Below, one piece after another: positions 9,376-20,854 of a stretch of 64,000 nucleotides of DNA. Source of the DNA: Chamaea fasciata (lineage: Eukaryota > Chordata > Aves > Passeriformes > Sylviidae); contig JARCOQ010000005.1 of NCBI GenBank assembly GCA_029207755.1, positions 63,561,414 through 63,625,413 of the forward strand, in the 5' to 3' direction. The notes below the pieces were generated by a model. It was not told where the DNA came from. It worked only from the letters and a program-made list of their open reading frames with translations, and did no database searches. A program made the translations under genes and the position numbers. Position 1 is the first letter of the stretch. Every line of letters starts with the position of its first letter.

Positions 9376-10734
9376 GTCAGATTTACTAGGAGAGGGAGCA
9401 GGTGTCCCTTGCTTCCCACTTCACACCACTGCACCTCCCATGTCCTGTTGGGGCCCCATAGTTCCGTGTGCCTCTGGTCCTGTCCTACTGACCCCACATG
9501 CTGCTGCTGCTGCTGCAAGCAGTTCCCCTCTTGGCCTCTGGTTTTCATGAAAGGCACATGAAATACATTTCTTCCTGGAAAAGTACTCTAAATACACTTG
9601 CCTTGCAATCATTTGATCCTCGATCCATAATTTCAGTTCATCAGGTAATTAGTCATTTAATCAGTTAATAAGACGAATCACTCTTCCCTGGAAGATGCTT
9701 ATGAGAACAGCCAGGATAAAATGCTCCCATCTGTTTCTCCATTCTTCTCTCCCACTTCTCTGTCTTTGGGCTCTGTGCTGGTGTTAGCAGGCCCATAAAA
9801 GAGGGGCTCATTCCAGCACCTTAGATGTTCCAGTCCAAAACCTCTGCCATCCATCTCCTCTCTGGTTTGGGGCTTGCTGGAGAGATGCTGCCCCATGCAC
9901 TGGCCCTTTGTTGAGCAGGCTACTCCTGCTGAGAGAGGATGATACACAGCTCAGGCAGTGTAACCAGGCGCTTGCCAGGTCTAACTGAAGGAAAGCAAGT
10001 TCAAGCACCCAACCCATTAGGGGCCTTTCCTAGAAAATAGGTCACTTCTACCTTGAAAAAGCTTTGGAAAACCTTAAGAGGGGTTGCTTTCCAGCTTTTT
10101 TGATGGTACTTCGAATCAAAGAGGCAGCTGAGGATTGGAAGACTAATGTTCACATTAAAACACTATTTTCCAGTAGTTCCTTTTCTCATTCTTATAAGAA
10201 GTGCATCAAAAATAGACAGTTGGGTTCCTTTTTCTCACTAAAGACCAAACACACTGTGTGCCTGTGCCATATGCTTAGTCTCCACTGCCCTGTGCTTCTT
10301 GACAAACCCAGAAAACAAGGGAAATAATCTTCAGCCTTAACACCTTCCCACTGCAGGGAACCCTGATGTTCACACACACCTCCTCCGGTCAGATTCCTCT
10401 TCCGCAGTCATTGTCATCATCTCTAAAGCAGCAGCAAAACTTACTGCTGGCTCCAGGGCTTTTGTTGTAACCAAATTTGGCCATGCATGAACTGGCTCAT
10501 GCCTTGGACAGATGTTCACAGGCTGGGAAGCCCTCCTTTCTTCCCTGGCCCTCCTCTTTGCATCCCATCTTTTCTGTGGCACTTTTAACTGCCTCCTCAG
10601 TCTCAGTCTGTTGTTTCCTCAGGCCAGGTGATTTGCTGGAATGCTTGGCCTCCTTTCCAAGAGCTTCATTCCTTTCACTGGTGTCCTGGTTGCTGAACGA
10701 TAAACCTGTCACCTTGTGTGGCGGTCAGGGAAAG

Positions 10735-10803
10735 TCTTGACTGGATTTCCAAGAAAATTCTTGATTGGATTTCCAAGAAAATTCTTGATTGGATTTTCAG
10801 GAA
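10735..10803. repeat. 24-bp tandem repeat, nearly three copies
   Basis: The unit TCTTGACTGGATTTCCAAGA plus AAAT recurs at 10735, 10759 and 10783. The second copy has one change and the third diverges after 16 bases. Because the period is a multiple of three, the plus strand reads a repeating LDWISKKI peptide, but nothing else supports coding. Confidence 0.9.
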
Positions 10804-12501
10804 CTCTGGAAAAAAGGCTATAAAACGGTCTTATCGTGTACGTGCGGTGAATATGATTTTTAACTTACTGTGCAATCTAGTGGGGCTGGGAGCAGGTGGC
10901 ACCTGGCAGATTTGCTGTGTGTGTTCAGACCAGCCATGTCTGTTCAGTAAGGTCCTCACAAGGAATGTGCTGAGTTTATTCTTCTTGGTAGCAGATAGCT
11001 TTCACTTTTCTCCTCTTCCTCCTCCTGCAGTGCTGAGCTCTCCCTGGCTGCTGGGCTGGACTGTCTTGTCCTCACAGACAGAAACTGGGCAAGGGCAAAC
11101 CTACCCTTCTTAAACCATGCTGCTTCTGTAGGCTGGGCTCAGAGCCTGACCTTGCACTATCTGCTCCTTCCATGCTGCCAGGAAAAGCCACAAACTTTTG
11201 GTGTACCCAAAAATTGTCTTTCTGTGAATTAGTGCTGTCTCTTGCCTGATTTTGACTATTTTTACCTCCCAAGGTTTCTGTGGCTTTGACCATGAAGGTC
11301 TGGACCACACAAATTGCCAAGAGGCGGTGTGTGTGTGTCATGCTGCATAGTCACTCTTGGCTGCTGAGCACTGCCCTTTCCAGTGCTGCACAAGGAACCC
11401 AGGTCCTGCTGCCTCCCTTCAAACTGTCAGCAAGATTGTCTCCTTTGATCTGCACTCAGTGCTGGATTTTATCCCAGCAGCCAACAGGCTAATTCCACAA
11501 GTTTATTCTACAAAGCTCAATTAGAGCAGCTGGCGGCAGCAGCGTCCCTGCTGGCTCCAAGCCTGCACCAGGAGAGGAAGGCTGGTGCAGTGGCTGGGGT
11601 ATGAGCTTGGGAGTCCACAGGCTCAGCTGTAAATCCCTGCTCTGTGGCTGTTTTCTAGGCCACATCAGTGAGCTTCTGCAGTGGGAACTTGTCACCTCCA
11701 TGCTGTGCAGGGAGGAACAACATTCCCTGCCTGACGGGAGGAGATACAAGCTGTGGTGATGGGAAACCATGTCAGAGGCTGCTGCATCTGGGAAATGCTG
11801 CATAGATCCAGCCAGATCCACAGCGGGGAGGAGGATGGGGCCCTGGGTGGTGGAAGGTGCAAGGCACACAATGCCTTCACATGGCTGAGTTAGCAGTTTG
11901 CTTTTCAGCTGCTGGGGCCCTGCTCTGTGCCCCTGCAATCATCCAGTGCCTGAATTGTTTGCAGCATTGCCCTCAGAAAGATCTTGATGTGAGCAGAGCT
12001 GTGAGCAACATGGTTTTTTTTTACAAGGGCCTTGCCCAGCACAGAAGCACCCACAGTTATTTCCTTCAACATCATCAGTGTTAGAGTAACTTCCATGAAA
12101 AATTAGAATCTTCTGGGGCTAAACATGCTGTGCAAATGCTCTTGCCTAGCTGGTCTCTTCTCTGTAAAGCTTAATGTTTATGCCAGCCAGGAAAAGAGGT
12201 CTAAGCAGAATATCAGGAGGCAGAAAAAGAGTGCAAGCAATTTCTGCTAGGAAACACAGTTGAACCCTATTTGCACAAGACCTAGTTTCAAGGCAGTAAG
12301 GAACCAAAAGCAGATGCTACCTATGTATAACATACTGTTCCCTTCCCAGGCACTGTCAAGAAGGTCGCCACAAAAGAGAATAGCACCAAGGGATAAGCTG
12401 CAGCCCAGCAAGTCCATGGTTGCCATTTCCTTCTCTGTTCCTTGGTAAGTCAGGGACAGGGCTGGCCGACACGCTTGGCCGCGGACAAATGTGCCTCTCG
12501 G

Positions 12502-12537
12502 GGTACAGGGAGTGCGGAGGGTACAGTGAGTACGGAG
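12502..12537. repeat. Two-copy 18-bp direct duplication
   Basis: GGTACAGGGAGTGCGGAG is followed at once by GGTACAGTGAGTACGGAG, two differences in 18 bases. It is a small local duplication in non-coding DNA. Confidence 0.8.
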
Positions 12538-13992
12538 CCTCGGGGCCATTCCTTCCTCTCCTCTTGAGCAGATTTCAGCGCCATCTGCTCTCTTCTGTCT
12601 TTGGAGGAGTCAGCCGGGTGCTTTTGTCCCTTCTGGCAAAGCTGTGTTGCGTATGTCCCCCATCGGGCGTCAGGTACCCTGAGGCAGCTGGGATGGATGC
12701 GCACTCTCAGCCTTGCTCCAGAAAGCTCCCACTGCAGCAGTCCAAGGTCTTTCTTTCTCTCCTCTTCCCTGTCTGCAGCCTCTTCCTCTGGATCAGGCAC
12801 TTCCCAAGGTCACAGCTGACTCCCAAGGTCAGGCTCAGGCTTTGCTTGTGGCCCCTGCTGTAGGGGATGGGAAGGGGTTTGGGCTGGGAAAGAACCTTTT
12901 CTTCACCCCTTTGTCCTCAAAGGACCGACAAGCAGCACCAGGTACTCCAGGGAGAGTAGGAAGGGCAGAAGGAGACACGGGGCAGCCATGGGGGCTCCCT
13001 GACCTGGGAAATGCTCTGTGGAAATTACTCTTTTCTCTGCATGTGTGAAGTGTTACTGCACTAAACACTCCTAGATGATCCCTAGCCAGGCACCATTCAG
13101 AGCTGCAGATTTCAGAGTAGGAGAAGTGGGGGGACTTGCTGATGATAGGCAGCTTCCTGGGACATACTGCCTCGAATCTCAGGACCACGCCAAGCTCACA
13201 ATAAGAGCTTTGTTGTCTGCCCTCTCCTCCTAAAATAATACCTGCCCCTGTGCTGGCTGAAGCCTGTCACGGGTGGGACTAAGCTGAACCCCCAGGTAAA
13301 TTATGTCCTTGTGTCCTCTCTGAGCTGCTGTCAGGAGAGGGTAATGAGGGAAAGCAGGCAGTGAGGAGCCCTGGCAGAGTGGAAATGTCTGCTGGCCACC
13401 CCTGTGCACCAGGGGGACACCGGGCAAGGGTCCCAGCGCTGCATCTTCCCTGGAAGCTGTGGGGCTGCTCCCGCTCAGCACAGTGCGGCTGTGAGGCTCC
13501 GCTGCTGTGCCGAGCTCGTCCCACGGGATGGCACTGCCTGCTCAGGAACAGGCAGCGCGGCTGGCGCTCCTGGCAGGCGTAAATGCAGCAAATTAAACGG
13601 TGCTGGCAGATTCTGATTGACAGGTCCCTAGAGAGCGAAGTCCTTGTTTTTTCCATCCCCGAGGGGGTGAGGAGCAGCAGGAGGAGCAGCAGCAGAGAAA
13701 ACCCTATCCCAAGCCCAGTACTTTGCCCTTGTGGATCTGTTTCTGGGACTCAGCCCATAGCCGCGTATCTTGACCCCTTTGCTGAAGCCGCGGGTATCGG
13801 GCCAGCCGGCTCTTGCACTGCGGGCGCTCTGCAATGTCAAGAGCTGACCGCGGCAGAGGACGCCGAGGCTGCCGAGGCCCAGCCCTTGTTGCGTACATGA
13901 GCCGTGGCACCCTTGTCGCTCCGAGCCCAGGGTGCAAGGCCCGGAGGTTTCAATAAAGGGCAAGTGAAATGAGGCCAGCAGGGTTTGGCGTC

Positions 13993-14045
13993 ATTCACAC
14001 GTTACTCCTCTCCACGGTGTAAAACTGGCACAAGTGACAACACTC
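13993..14045. repeat. Possible fossil ancient amniote repeat (GTGTAA-type)
   Basis: The stretch CACGTTACTCCTCTCCACGG followed by TGTAAAACTGGCACAAGTGA resembles a very old dispersed sequence of reptile and bird genomes containing GTTACTCC and GGTGTAA blocks. A related piece is at 35248-35281. Assignment is from memory of the pattern; no consensus comparison was run. Confidence 0.35.
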
Positions 14046-16234
14046 TGCCAGAATGGTTCACGTCTGTGTTGGCTCTGCTAGAGCCAGGTCAAAGCTGGGA
14101 TTTGCAGCCAGGAAGATGGAGACAGTCACCCAATTTTGGCTGCTGCAGTTGTGGGAAGCAGCATGGCCCATTGGGGTCCTGGATCCTCTGTAAGGGTCCT
14201 CAGTGGAGCTCCATGTCTGGCAGGTCCTCATCACCCCTCTACCAGCCAGTGGTTGATGACTTTAGTAAGGTGCAGCCACCATGGACACTGGGACATCACA
14301 GATGTCCTCCCTACCCTTGTAGGCACAGATCCAGCTAAAGGTCTTTCTATGATCATGTCTGGGTGACAGGGCCCTATTTCCTCTCTCAGGCTGGCGGGGA
14401 GTTTCTTGTCTCCATGGCGGCATCTTAGTTGCACAGCTACTCTGGAACTCTGTGGAGTCAGCTAACTGTGGTACAGGTATGCTCGGCTTGATCAGAAGTT
14501 CTGTAAATGCCCTGCCTGGGTGAGGAGCTGCATACTGTACAGCAGCCCGTGTGTGGTCCAGCTCCATGCCTCAGCTTAGCTTGAGGGGTGACTTATTCCC
14601 CACTCTTGGAGGGAAAATTCAGGCTGGTGGCATTTAATTCACATCTGCTTAATCTGCATAGGTCCTACTTAAATTTTATTCTCCATCTGCCACTCTTTCC
14701 AACCAAAACTGTTGCATCTTCTTTCTGTCTCTCCAGAAGGTATCCAGAAGAGCCTGGGGAGATGAGAGGAGAAGGCCCCAGCAGCTGGAAAGCACCTGGA
14801 CATTCACAGGACATTCACAGAACCTGTCCTTTGCCATCCTTGTTCACCTAGCAGCTTTAGTTATGTTGACTGTACCTTTTCACAGACCGTCCTTCTCCAT
14901 CAGCTCTATATTTCAAACCTTTCTGTGTCCTTATCCTCGGTGCTTGGCTTTTGAAAGGCGAGCTATGTGGCTGTCTCCTTCCCCCATGGCAGTCCTCGCA
15001 CACAAGCAAGACAGCAGGTTTGCGTGTCTGACGCCTGGCCTCTCTGTGTAGTCATCTGGCACTAAAAATTATCTGCAGAGAAAAATACTGGGCTCCATAC
15101 CTGGGTCTTAATATCCTCCCTCACCAAACCATAATTACTAATTACCACTCCTGGGTGTTTAAACCATTTCAATGATGCAGTTAAATGCCCAACGTTAATT
15201 TAATAGCCAAGTATCTGGGTTTCCCCACATGAGGAGCTCTCAGAACATCTCCCACTAAAGCAAAATGCAGCCAGCTCTGGCTGTGGTCCATAAGAGAGAG
15301 GCTGCAGAGGAGCAGCAAGCACATGTTGACAGCAGAACCACACACGTGAAGGCCTGGGCATTACTCAGTAGCAAGTGCTCCCTTGCCTCACACCATCTCA
15401 CAGAGGGAGCCCCCTCTCCAGCCATGCTGTGCCTCCATGGGATGGAAGACTTGGCACCACTGCCAGATGCCACTCAGCATCTGTATCCCCAGGCCAGCAT
15501 CCCTTGGGCAGTGCAGGCCCTCTGGAACTCAGATCCTTTGCCAGAGCCATCTTTGCAAATTGCTCTAAGTAGGGCAGCACTCTCTCTGGCAGATGTCCTG
15601 CCTGCCTTCTACCCATCCCTGGCCAGCATTTGAGAGCGTGTCCTCAGGTTTGGAGGGATGCTGCCCAAAATCAGCTCTGTGCAGGGCCAGACACTGCATT
15701 CCTCTGGCACCTGAAAGCGGAGAGTGACCATTGGCCCCAAAGAGGTCACGAGGCTGGGGCATGACAGGGACCTGGCTTGAAGGCATCGAACCAGACTTTG
15801 TCTGCTCCATCTCCACTCTGGCTGTGTTGTGTGGGGCCTGCTGTCTCTCCTTCCCCACTGCTGGGGCTTGGGACTGGGGCAGGAACTTTTCCAACCTAAA
15901 TGTTTTAACTGACCTCTCAGTCACAAGTCTTTGGCTTTCCTAAGGCCTCAGTGGCTCAGTGCTGTGGAGGAGAAGACACTGGTGCCCTGCTCACCCCTGG
16001 CATACTCAGGGCCTGCCAGAGCACACAGTCAGCAGTGGGAGAGGCAAGCACATGGCATTGGGAGCACTGAGAACTAGGAGGGGCGCAGGAAAACATATTA
16101 GAGGCTCTCACCTACCTAAGTGGTAATGTGCCTGGGGAGAGATGGGGAATGAGAACTTCTGCCCACGCACAAGTCGTTTGCTTTCGATGCTGCCCCTCTA
16201 AGACATCACTTAATATGACATTAATTAGTTAATG

Positions 16235-16305
16235 TTTGCAAAGTGCTTTGAACATGAAAAGTGCTGTATAAGTGCTGAATATTAGTACTAATTATTACAG
16301 CATGA
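16235..16305 (+). repeat. Possible fossil repeat tail (GTGCTTTGA...GTGCTGTATAA type)
   Basis: AAAGTGCTTTGAACATGAAA followed by AGTGCTGTATAAGTGCTGAA and an ATTA-rich end is the pattern of the old MIR/L3-like tail found across amniotes. A similar tail is at 35355-35415. The exact family is not resolved. Confidence 0.4.
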
Positions 16306-18130
16306 AGGCTGGCGCTGTCTGAGGAGGATTCCCCACACCTAATTTCAGGCCGGTACTGCTTCGCTGGCTCATCCCATAAAAGCCAGACAGAGAAGGGAAA
16401 AACCATCGGCATCCTATGAGAAAGGAGCCCCTCACGGAGTTGTGCAGAGGGGGCGAGCCATGCACCCCTTTCACTCCAGGCAGGACATGGTGTGGGAAAC
16501 ATAGCCGCATCTCCCCAGTGCCTCACTGGCTATGGGTGAGGATGAGGGAGCACGTTCTTGCCCCAAGCCCAGCAGCAGGCCAGAATTGGAAACATCACAG
16601 GGTGGATGGAGGAAATGCAGGGGGGTTCCTTCAGCTTATCCCACCCATGCCTGAGCGGGAGCACTCAGCACTGGTGAAGGCTTCAGAACCAGGCAAGGAG
16701 ATGAGGAGGAGGTGAGAAGGTTTTGGGGTCTGTGCACTAGATGGGGTGGGAAGGCAGCTGCCTCCTAGATGTGCATGTGGCTGGGCTGGGAGCTCCCTGG
16801 CATCCCCTAGACAGGCTCCTGGCCTGCTTTGCTGCCTCTCCCCTCCCTGTGTCCTCCTTCTTGGCGAGGCCACTGCTGGGAAGGGTCCCTGGAGGAGGAG
16901 CAGAAATGGGTCGGCGGGTGCCTGCAATTACCTTGGCAGTGAAGTGTCCTGCCAGCTGGAACACTGGGGTGGGTGTTAGCTGCTACTAGGGGCCCAAAGA
17001 AGAGGGATGAGCTGGAGGAGGTTTAGGTAGAGGGGGTGCAGTGAGGGCCAGAGTGGAGACCCACTGGTGCTGGCCAGAGGATACAGATGCTGAGCACAGG
17101 TTTCAACATGTGTGAGGTACATTGGGCAGCAGGGAGAACTGAAGTGCTGTGATTGCACTGCGACCCACCAGTGTCTGCTGGGACTCCTGGAGCCAGCTGT
17201 GCCTTCCTTGCTGCTGCCAAATTAATTCCCCTGGGCGCACCTGCTCATTTAGCTCGAGGTCTCACATGTCTGCTATGGGTCACACACTAAGATTTGTCAC
17301 TCAGGTGGCTGTCCTTCCATGTCATCCCTCCAGGCTAGTGGTGACAGAGGCTGATGGGGATCCCGGTCTGCTTCAGAAGGCCATGGAGGGTCTCACAGGA
17401 AGTGAGAGCCCAGTGCAGGGTGAAGGGAAACTCATTGGTGATACCCTTGCTGCCAGTGGTTAGTGGGAGGTGAGGGAACATGCCAGGGGCCTAGTCCCCT
17501 TTGTGGGAATCTTGCCTCCCTGCTCTGCTGCCACCTTACTTGTTTCTGGGTCTGCATCTCCAGCTGTAAGTTATTCCCCTGCCCCAGGCTCCTACGCTGA
17601 GCATTTCCACCAGGCACGCACTGCCAACCCAGCTACTGAGGAAATTGCCATGAGTAGCTGAAGAAAACCCCAAAACGATTCTTGGGTAACTTTCTTTTTC
17701 CTTTTTGAGCCCTCCAGTGTGTATGAATTCCCACCTTGCTGGCAGTTCTTGGATTGCCACAAGAGCCACTGTCTTCCAGTAGGAATTGGAGCATCAGCCT
17801 TTGTGGTATCATCAGCCCAGGAAGAATGGAACAGAAGGGAAGGTTAAAGAGAGGCTGGAGCAGATGTTTCGGAGGGCAGCAGAGAACGCTTACGTATTAC
17901 TTGAGTTTACCCACACTCACTTAAAATAAAAAGTTGTGGCAAAGCCTCCTCTCTTGCCTCATCTGTTCCTGTATCTTGAAGACTATCTTGAAGTAAGACC
18001 ATCCTCTGAATTGCCAATGAGGATGAAATTGTCCACATCAGTAGATTCTCTTGCTGGGTTTTGAGGAACACTACAAATCCCCACCAATAAATCCACATAA
18101 ACAAGGACCAAGTTATATATTAAAAAAATC

Positions 18131-18136
18131 TTTATT
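18131..18136 (-). terminator. Candidate CACNG2 polyadenylation signal AATAAA
   Basis: TTTATT on the plus strand is AATAAA on the minus strand. Immediately downstream in the minus direction (about 18065-18110) the RNA would be G/U-rich, including TTTATGTGG, TTGGTGGGG and TTTGTAGTG, as expected of a cleavage and polyadenylation downstream element. Earlier AATAAA copies on the minus strand at 20387-20392, 20369-20374 and 20339-20344 could give shorter 3' UTRs. Confidence 0.5.
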
Positions 18137-18259
18137 TCATGTACCAGGATTTTTTTTTTTGTCATTTTCTCTTTTTAAAATTTTTTTCTTTTTAACAGTC
18201 TGAAAAAAACCCACGAAATAAAGAAAATGGAGGTTGGTTTCTTGTACTGGTTTGAGCTG

Positions 18260-19350
18260 GACATGAGCAACACCCTGGGGGAAAACTTCCCCGCCAGCCC
18301 TTGCCTCCTGCACACGCTCTCCCGGCGCCATCCCGCACTCTCCCCTTCCCGCCTGGCCCCAGGGCGCGCTCAGCCCTGTGAATGCTCCGAGCAGTGTTGA
18401 GTGGGGATGGAAACCCCAACGCCACCTTCCCTCTACGCTGGGATCTGGGGAACTGGTTTTAACGTATTCCTCGGCGGGCATTGGAGGGGGTGGATGTCCC
18501 TTGTGAATCGCTCTGAAAGGGCTGGGGGGCCACGGGAGGGATGTCAGCAGTGGGGTGGCGTCTGAACACCCAGCCAAGGCGCTCGCATCCACCTTTTGCC
18601 CTGTGATGTGGTTTTTGGGGGTGACCCCGTCCCTCTGCTGCCCTCCGCCTTACCCCAGAGCGGGGAAGGGGGGCTGAAATAGCAATGGGTCGGGGGGAGC
18701 GGGGAGGATCTGCCTGCTTTAAAGCAGAATCCCCGCTGGGACCTGGAGCGGGGACTGCGCAGCTCCTAAAACTGGAGCAGCAGGAATGGGAACGGAAAAA
18801 AAGTCGAAAAGTGGGTCTGAGCTGCCGAAGGGCTCAGCGGCCCTATCCTGCAAACTCTCGGCTTTGTGCCTGCTCCGGGCGCTTCTGCTTTCGGGGGGCA
18901 GCCCCAAAGGGGTCCTGTCCTCGCCCCGGGCTGGCCGGTGTCTGTGGGTGTCACAGAGACACTCCATCACCCCTGCTGCCACCTCCCCTCCCGCCTCCAT
19001 CGGCAGCGGCTCTCGTGGAGAGAGCTGCAGCAAGAGCTGGCACCCCGGTGCCCCCTTCCCCGGGTCTCAGGGAGGGAGGGGGCGGCAGCCAGGCCAGGGG
19101 GCCCGGGGGACATGGGGGGACCCATCTCGCCTTGCCTTGCTGCTGTGGAGGAGACCACGGCAGTCGGGAACCCTTAGGAGAGGGGTGGGGAGGAGGACAA
19201 AAGCCGGCGGGCATGGGGATACCCGCTGGCTTGGCGCCTCTCCCCGGCGCGGCTGCTGGGGCTCGGGGGCTCTCTGGGATGGGCACTGGCAGGCTGCACG
19301 GACCAGCCTGTGGCCGGCTATGGGTCAGGGTGTGCTGACTGTGCCCAGGT
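18260..19350. promoter_or_regulatory. GC-rich, CpG-containing segment downstream of CACNG2
   Basis: This stretch of roughly 1.1 kb is rich in G+C and CG dinucleotides compared with its flanks, with G-run clusters at about 18660-18716 and 19066-19118. Long open frames on both strands (18685-19338 plus, 18951-19670 minus) are explained by the lack of AT-rich stop codons. It may be part of the CACNG2 3' UTR, an orphan CpG island or an enhancer; the sequence alone does not decide. Confidence 0.4.
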
Positions 19351-20854
19351 GAGGACGGGAGCGATTTCAGGGGGCGGCTGGGTTGCCTCACCGTGCCCCT
19401 ACATGGCTGCAGCCCTACTGATGTGACCCAAGGGGGATCTGGGCAGATTTGAGGGGTGCATGCCCACCCTGGGGAGCCTCTGGAGCATTCACAGGAGAGC
19501 ATGCGCCCACCAGGGCATGAGCGTGTGAGCATGGGAACACCTGTGCGTGAGTGCTGGCCCCCCCACAGCATCCCATGTGTGTCCCCTCCCCACAGCATCA
19601 TCACCCTGAAAGAATGGGAGACCCAGCTGCCCTCCACCAGCCCCCCCCACCCTCTACCTGTGTCTCCCACACGGCTCCCTGCTGTCTCTTTTCCTTTTTT
19701 TTTTCACAGTTTAAAGCTGAAGAAAACAAAAATTAAAAGAAAAAAAAATACTATCTGTTTTTCTTGCAAGTAAATCCACTTATTATATTTACATTTATTT
19801 ATAGCTGTTGTTTTGTTAAAAAATTGCCACTTTATTTTTTTTTAAGAAACCTCTTTTGTCCTTTTTTATTTTTATTTTTATTTTTTTTTTGTCTCTGCGT
19901 GTGTGTCTTTATTTACTGTGTCTGTGTTTTGCACTGTCACCGTTAACCACAGGGTCGCCAGGGCTGGGGAATTGGGGACCCCCTGGGGACACTGTGGAGG
20001 GGTGACTCAGCATCAGCTCCTGCACTCCCTAGGCCCACTTAAACCCCTATGGACCTGTGGAGGATGAGCAGATCCCCATAGATCCCAGGGAAATGGAGTG
20101 GATCCCCATGGGTCTTGGGGGAACAGAGAGGGTCATGGCTAACTCTGACATCCAGGATCCTCCATAACTGGCCCAAGGACACTGAAGTCACTGGCAGCTG
20201 AACCCCCATCCCCTGTTCCCCAAGAAGCCTGTGCTGGGTTAAAGGTAAGTGGGAAACAAATCATAAAATAAAAGAATAAAACCTCCCAAAATTAAAAAAA
20301 AAAAGCTGCCTCCTCCTCCTCCTCTTCCTCCCACTTGATTTATTGTAATTTGTAATTTCTTGTTCCCTTTTATTTTTTAATCTGTTTTTATTAAATGTTA
20401 AAATAATGGTACATGGGAAATCATGCATTTTCTTTTAAATTTATTTCTATTTTTTAAATCTCTTTCTCTCAGTTTTAAGGTTTTTCTTTTTTTTCTTTTT
20501 TCTTTTGCTTTTTTTTTTAAGAATTTTTTTCACTGTTGTCTCTTTCCTCATGTTTCCTTTTCGTTTGTTTGGGTTTTTTGTTCACTCACTTGTCTGCTTA
20601 TCTGCTTGTTCCTTCGTTGTTTTTTTTTTTCTTTTTTTTTTGTCAGTTTTTTTGTTTGCTTTTGTTGGTTTTTTTGTGGATTTTCTGGGTTTTTTTTTGC
20701 ATTGGGAAGGTCCCCACTCCACCGAGGGGCACTTCCACCTCCTTCTTCCCCACCCCCCTGCTGCCCCCTGCCCCCTTCCACCCTCCCCACCCTGCAGCCC
20801 ACCCCCGTCTCCTCCTGCCCGTTCCTGCCCCATTTTCAGCTCCTGGCGACGGCT

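Larger units (their letters stand above)
9376..18109. other. Intergenic between the EIF3D promoter and the CACNG2 3' end
   Basis: About 8.7 kb of moderately GC-rich sequence. Many open frames of 100-150 codons occur on both strands (for example at 11489-11938, 12420-12863, 13583-13963 and 15265-15924), but they overlap one another in several frames and show no domain or recognisable motif, so they are treated as chance. Tandem duplications lie at 10735-10803 and 12502-12537, a fossil repeat at 13993-14045 and another at 16235-16305. A short CTG run is at 9501-9515. Confidence 0.6.
18110..20854 (-). other. CACNG2: CACNG2 3' UTR (inferred extent)
   Basis: This is the sequence between the CACNG2 stop codon (20855-20857) and the inferred poly(A) signal at 18131. 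Its base composition is extreme. In the sense RNA, about 20360-20700 and 19690-19900 are A-rich, with many A runs such as the block at 20619-20641, whereas 18260-19350 is very G+C-rich with many CG dinucleotides and G runs. No reading frame here has supporting homology. Whether a single transcript spans all of it is inference; the GC-rich part could instead be a separate regulatory island. Confidence 0.5.

Noticed and set aside
9501..9515. CTG trinucleotide run as an expandable repeat
   Set aside because: Only five units, intergenic, and too short to stand out.
15265..15924. Overlapping 119-122-codon frames on both strands
   Set aside because: Several frames are open at once, no recognisable motif is present, and there is no splice or promoter context.
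18685..19338. 217-codon plus-strand open frame
   Set aside because: It lies in G+C-rich DNA with equally long frames overlapping on the other strand (18951-19670). No domain, signal peptide or splice context was seen, and its composition is low in complexity.
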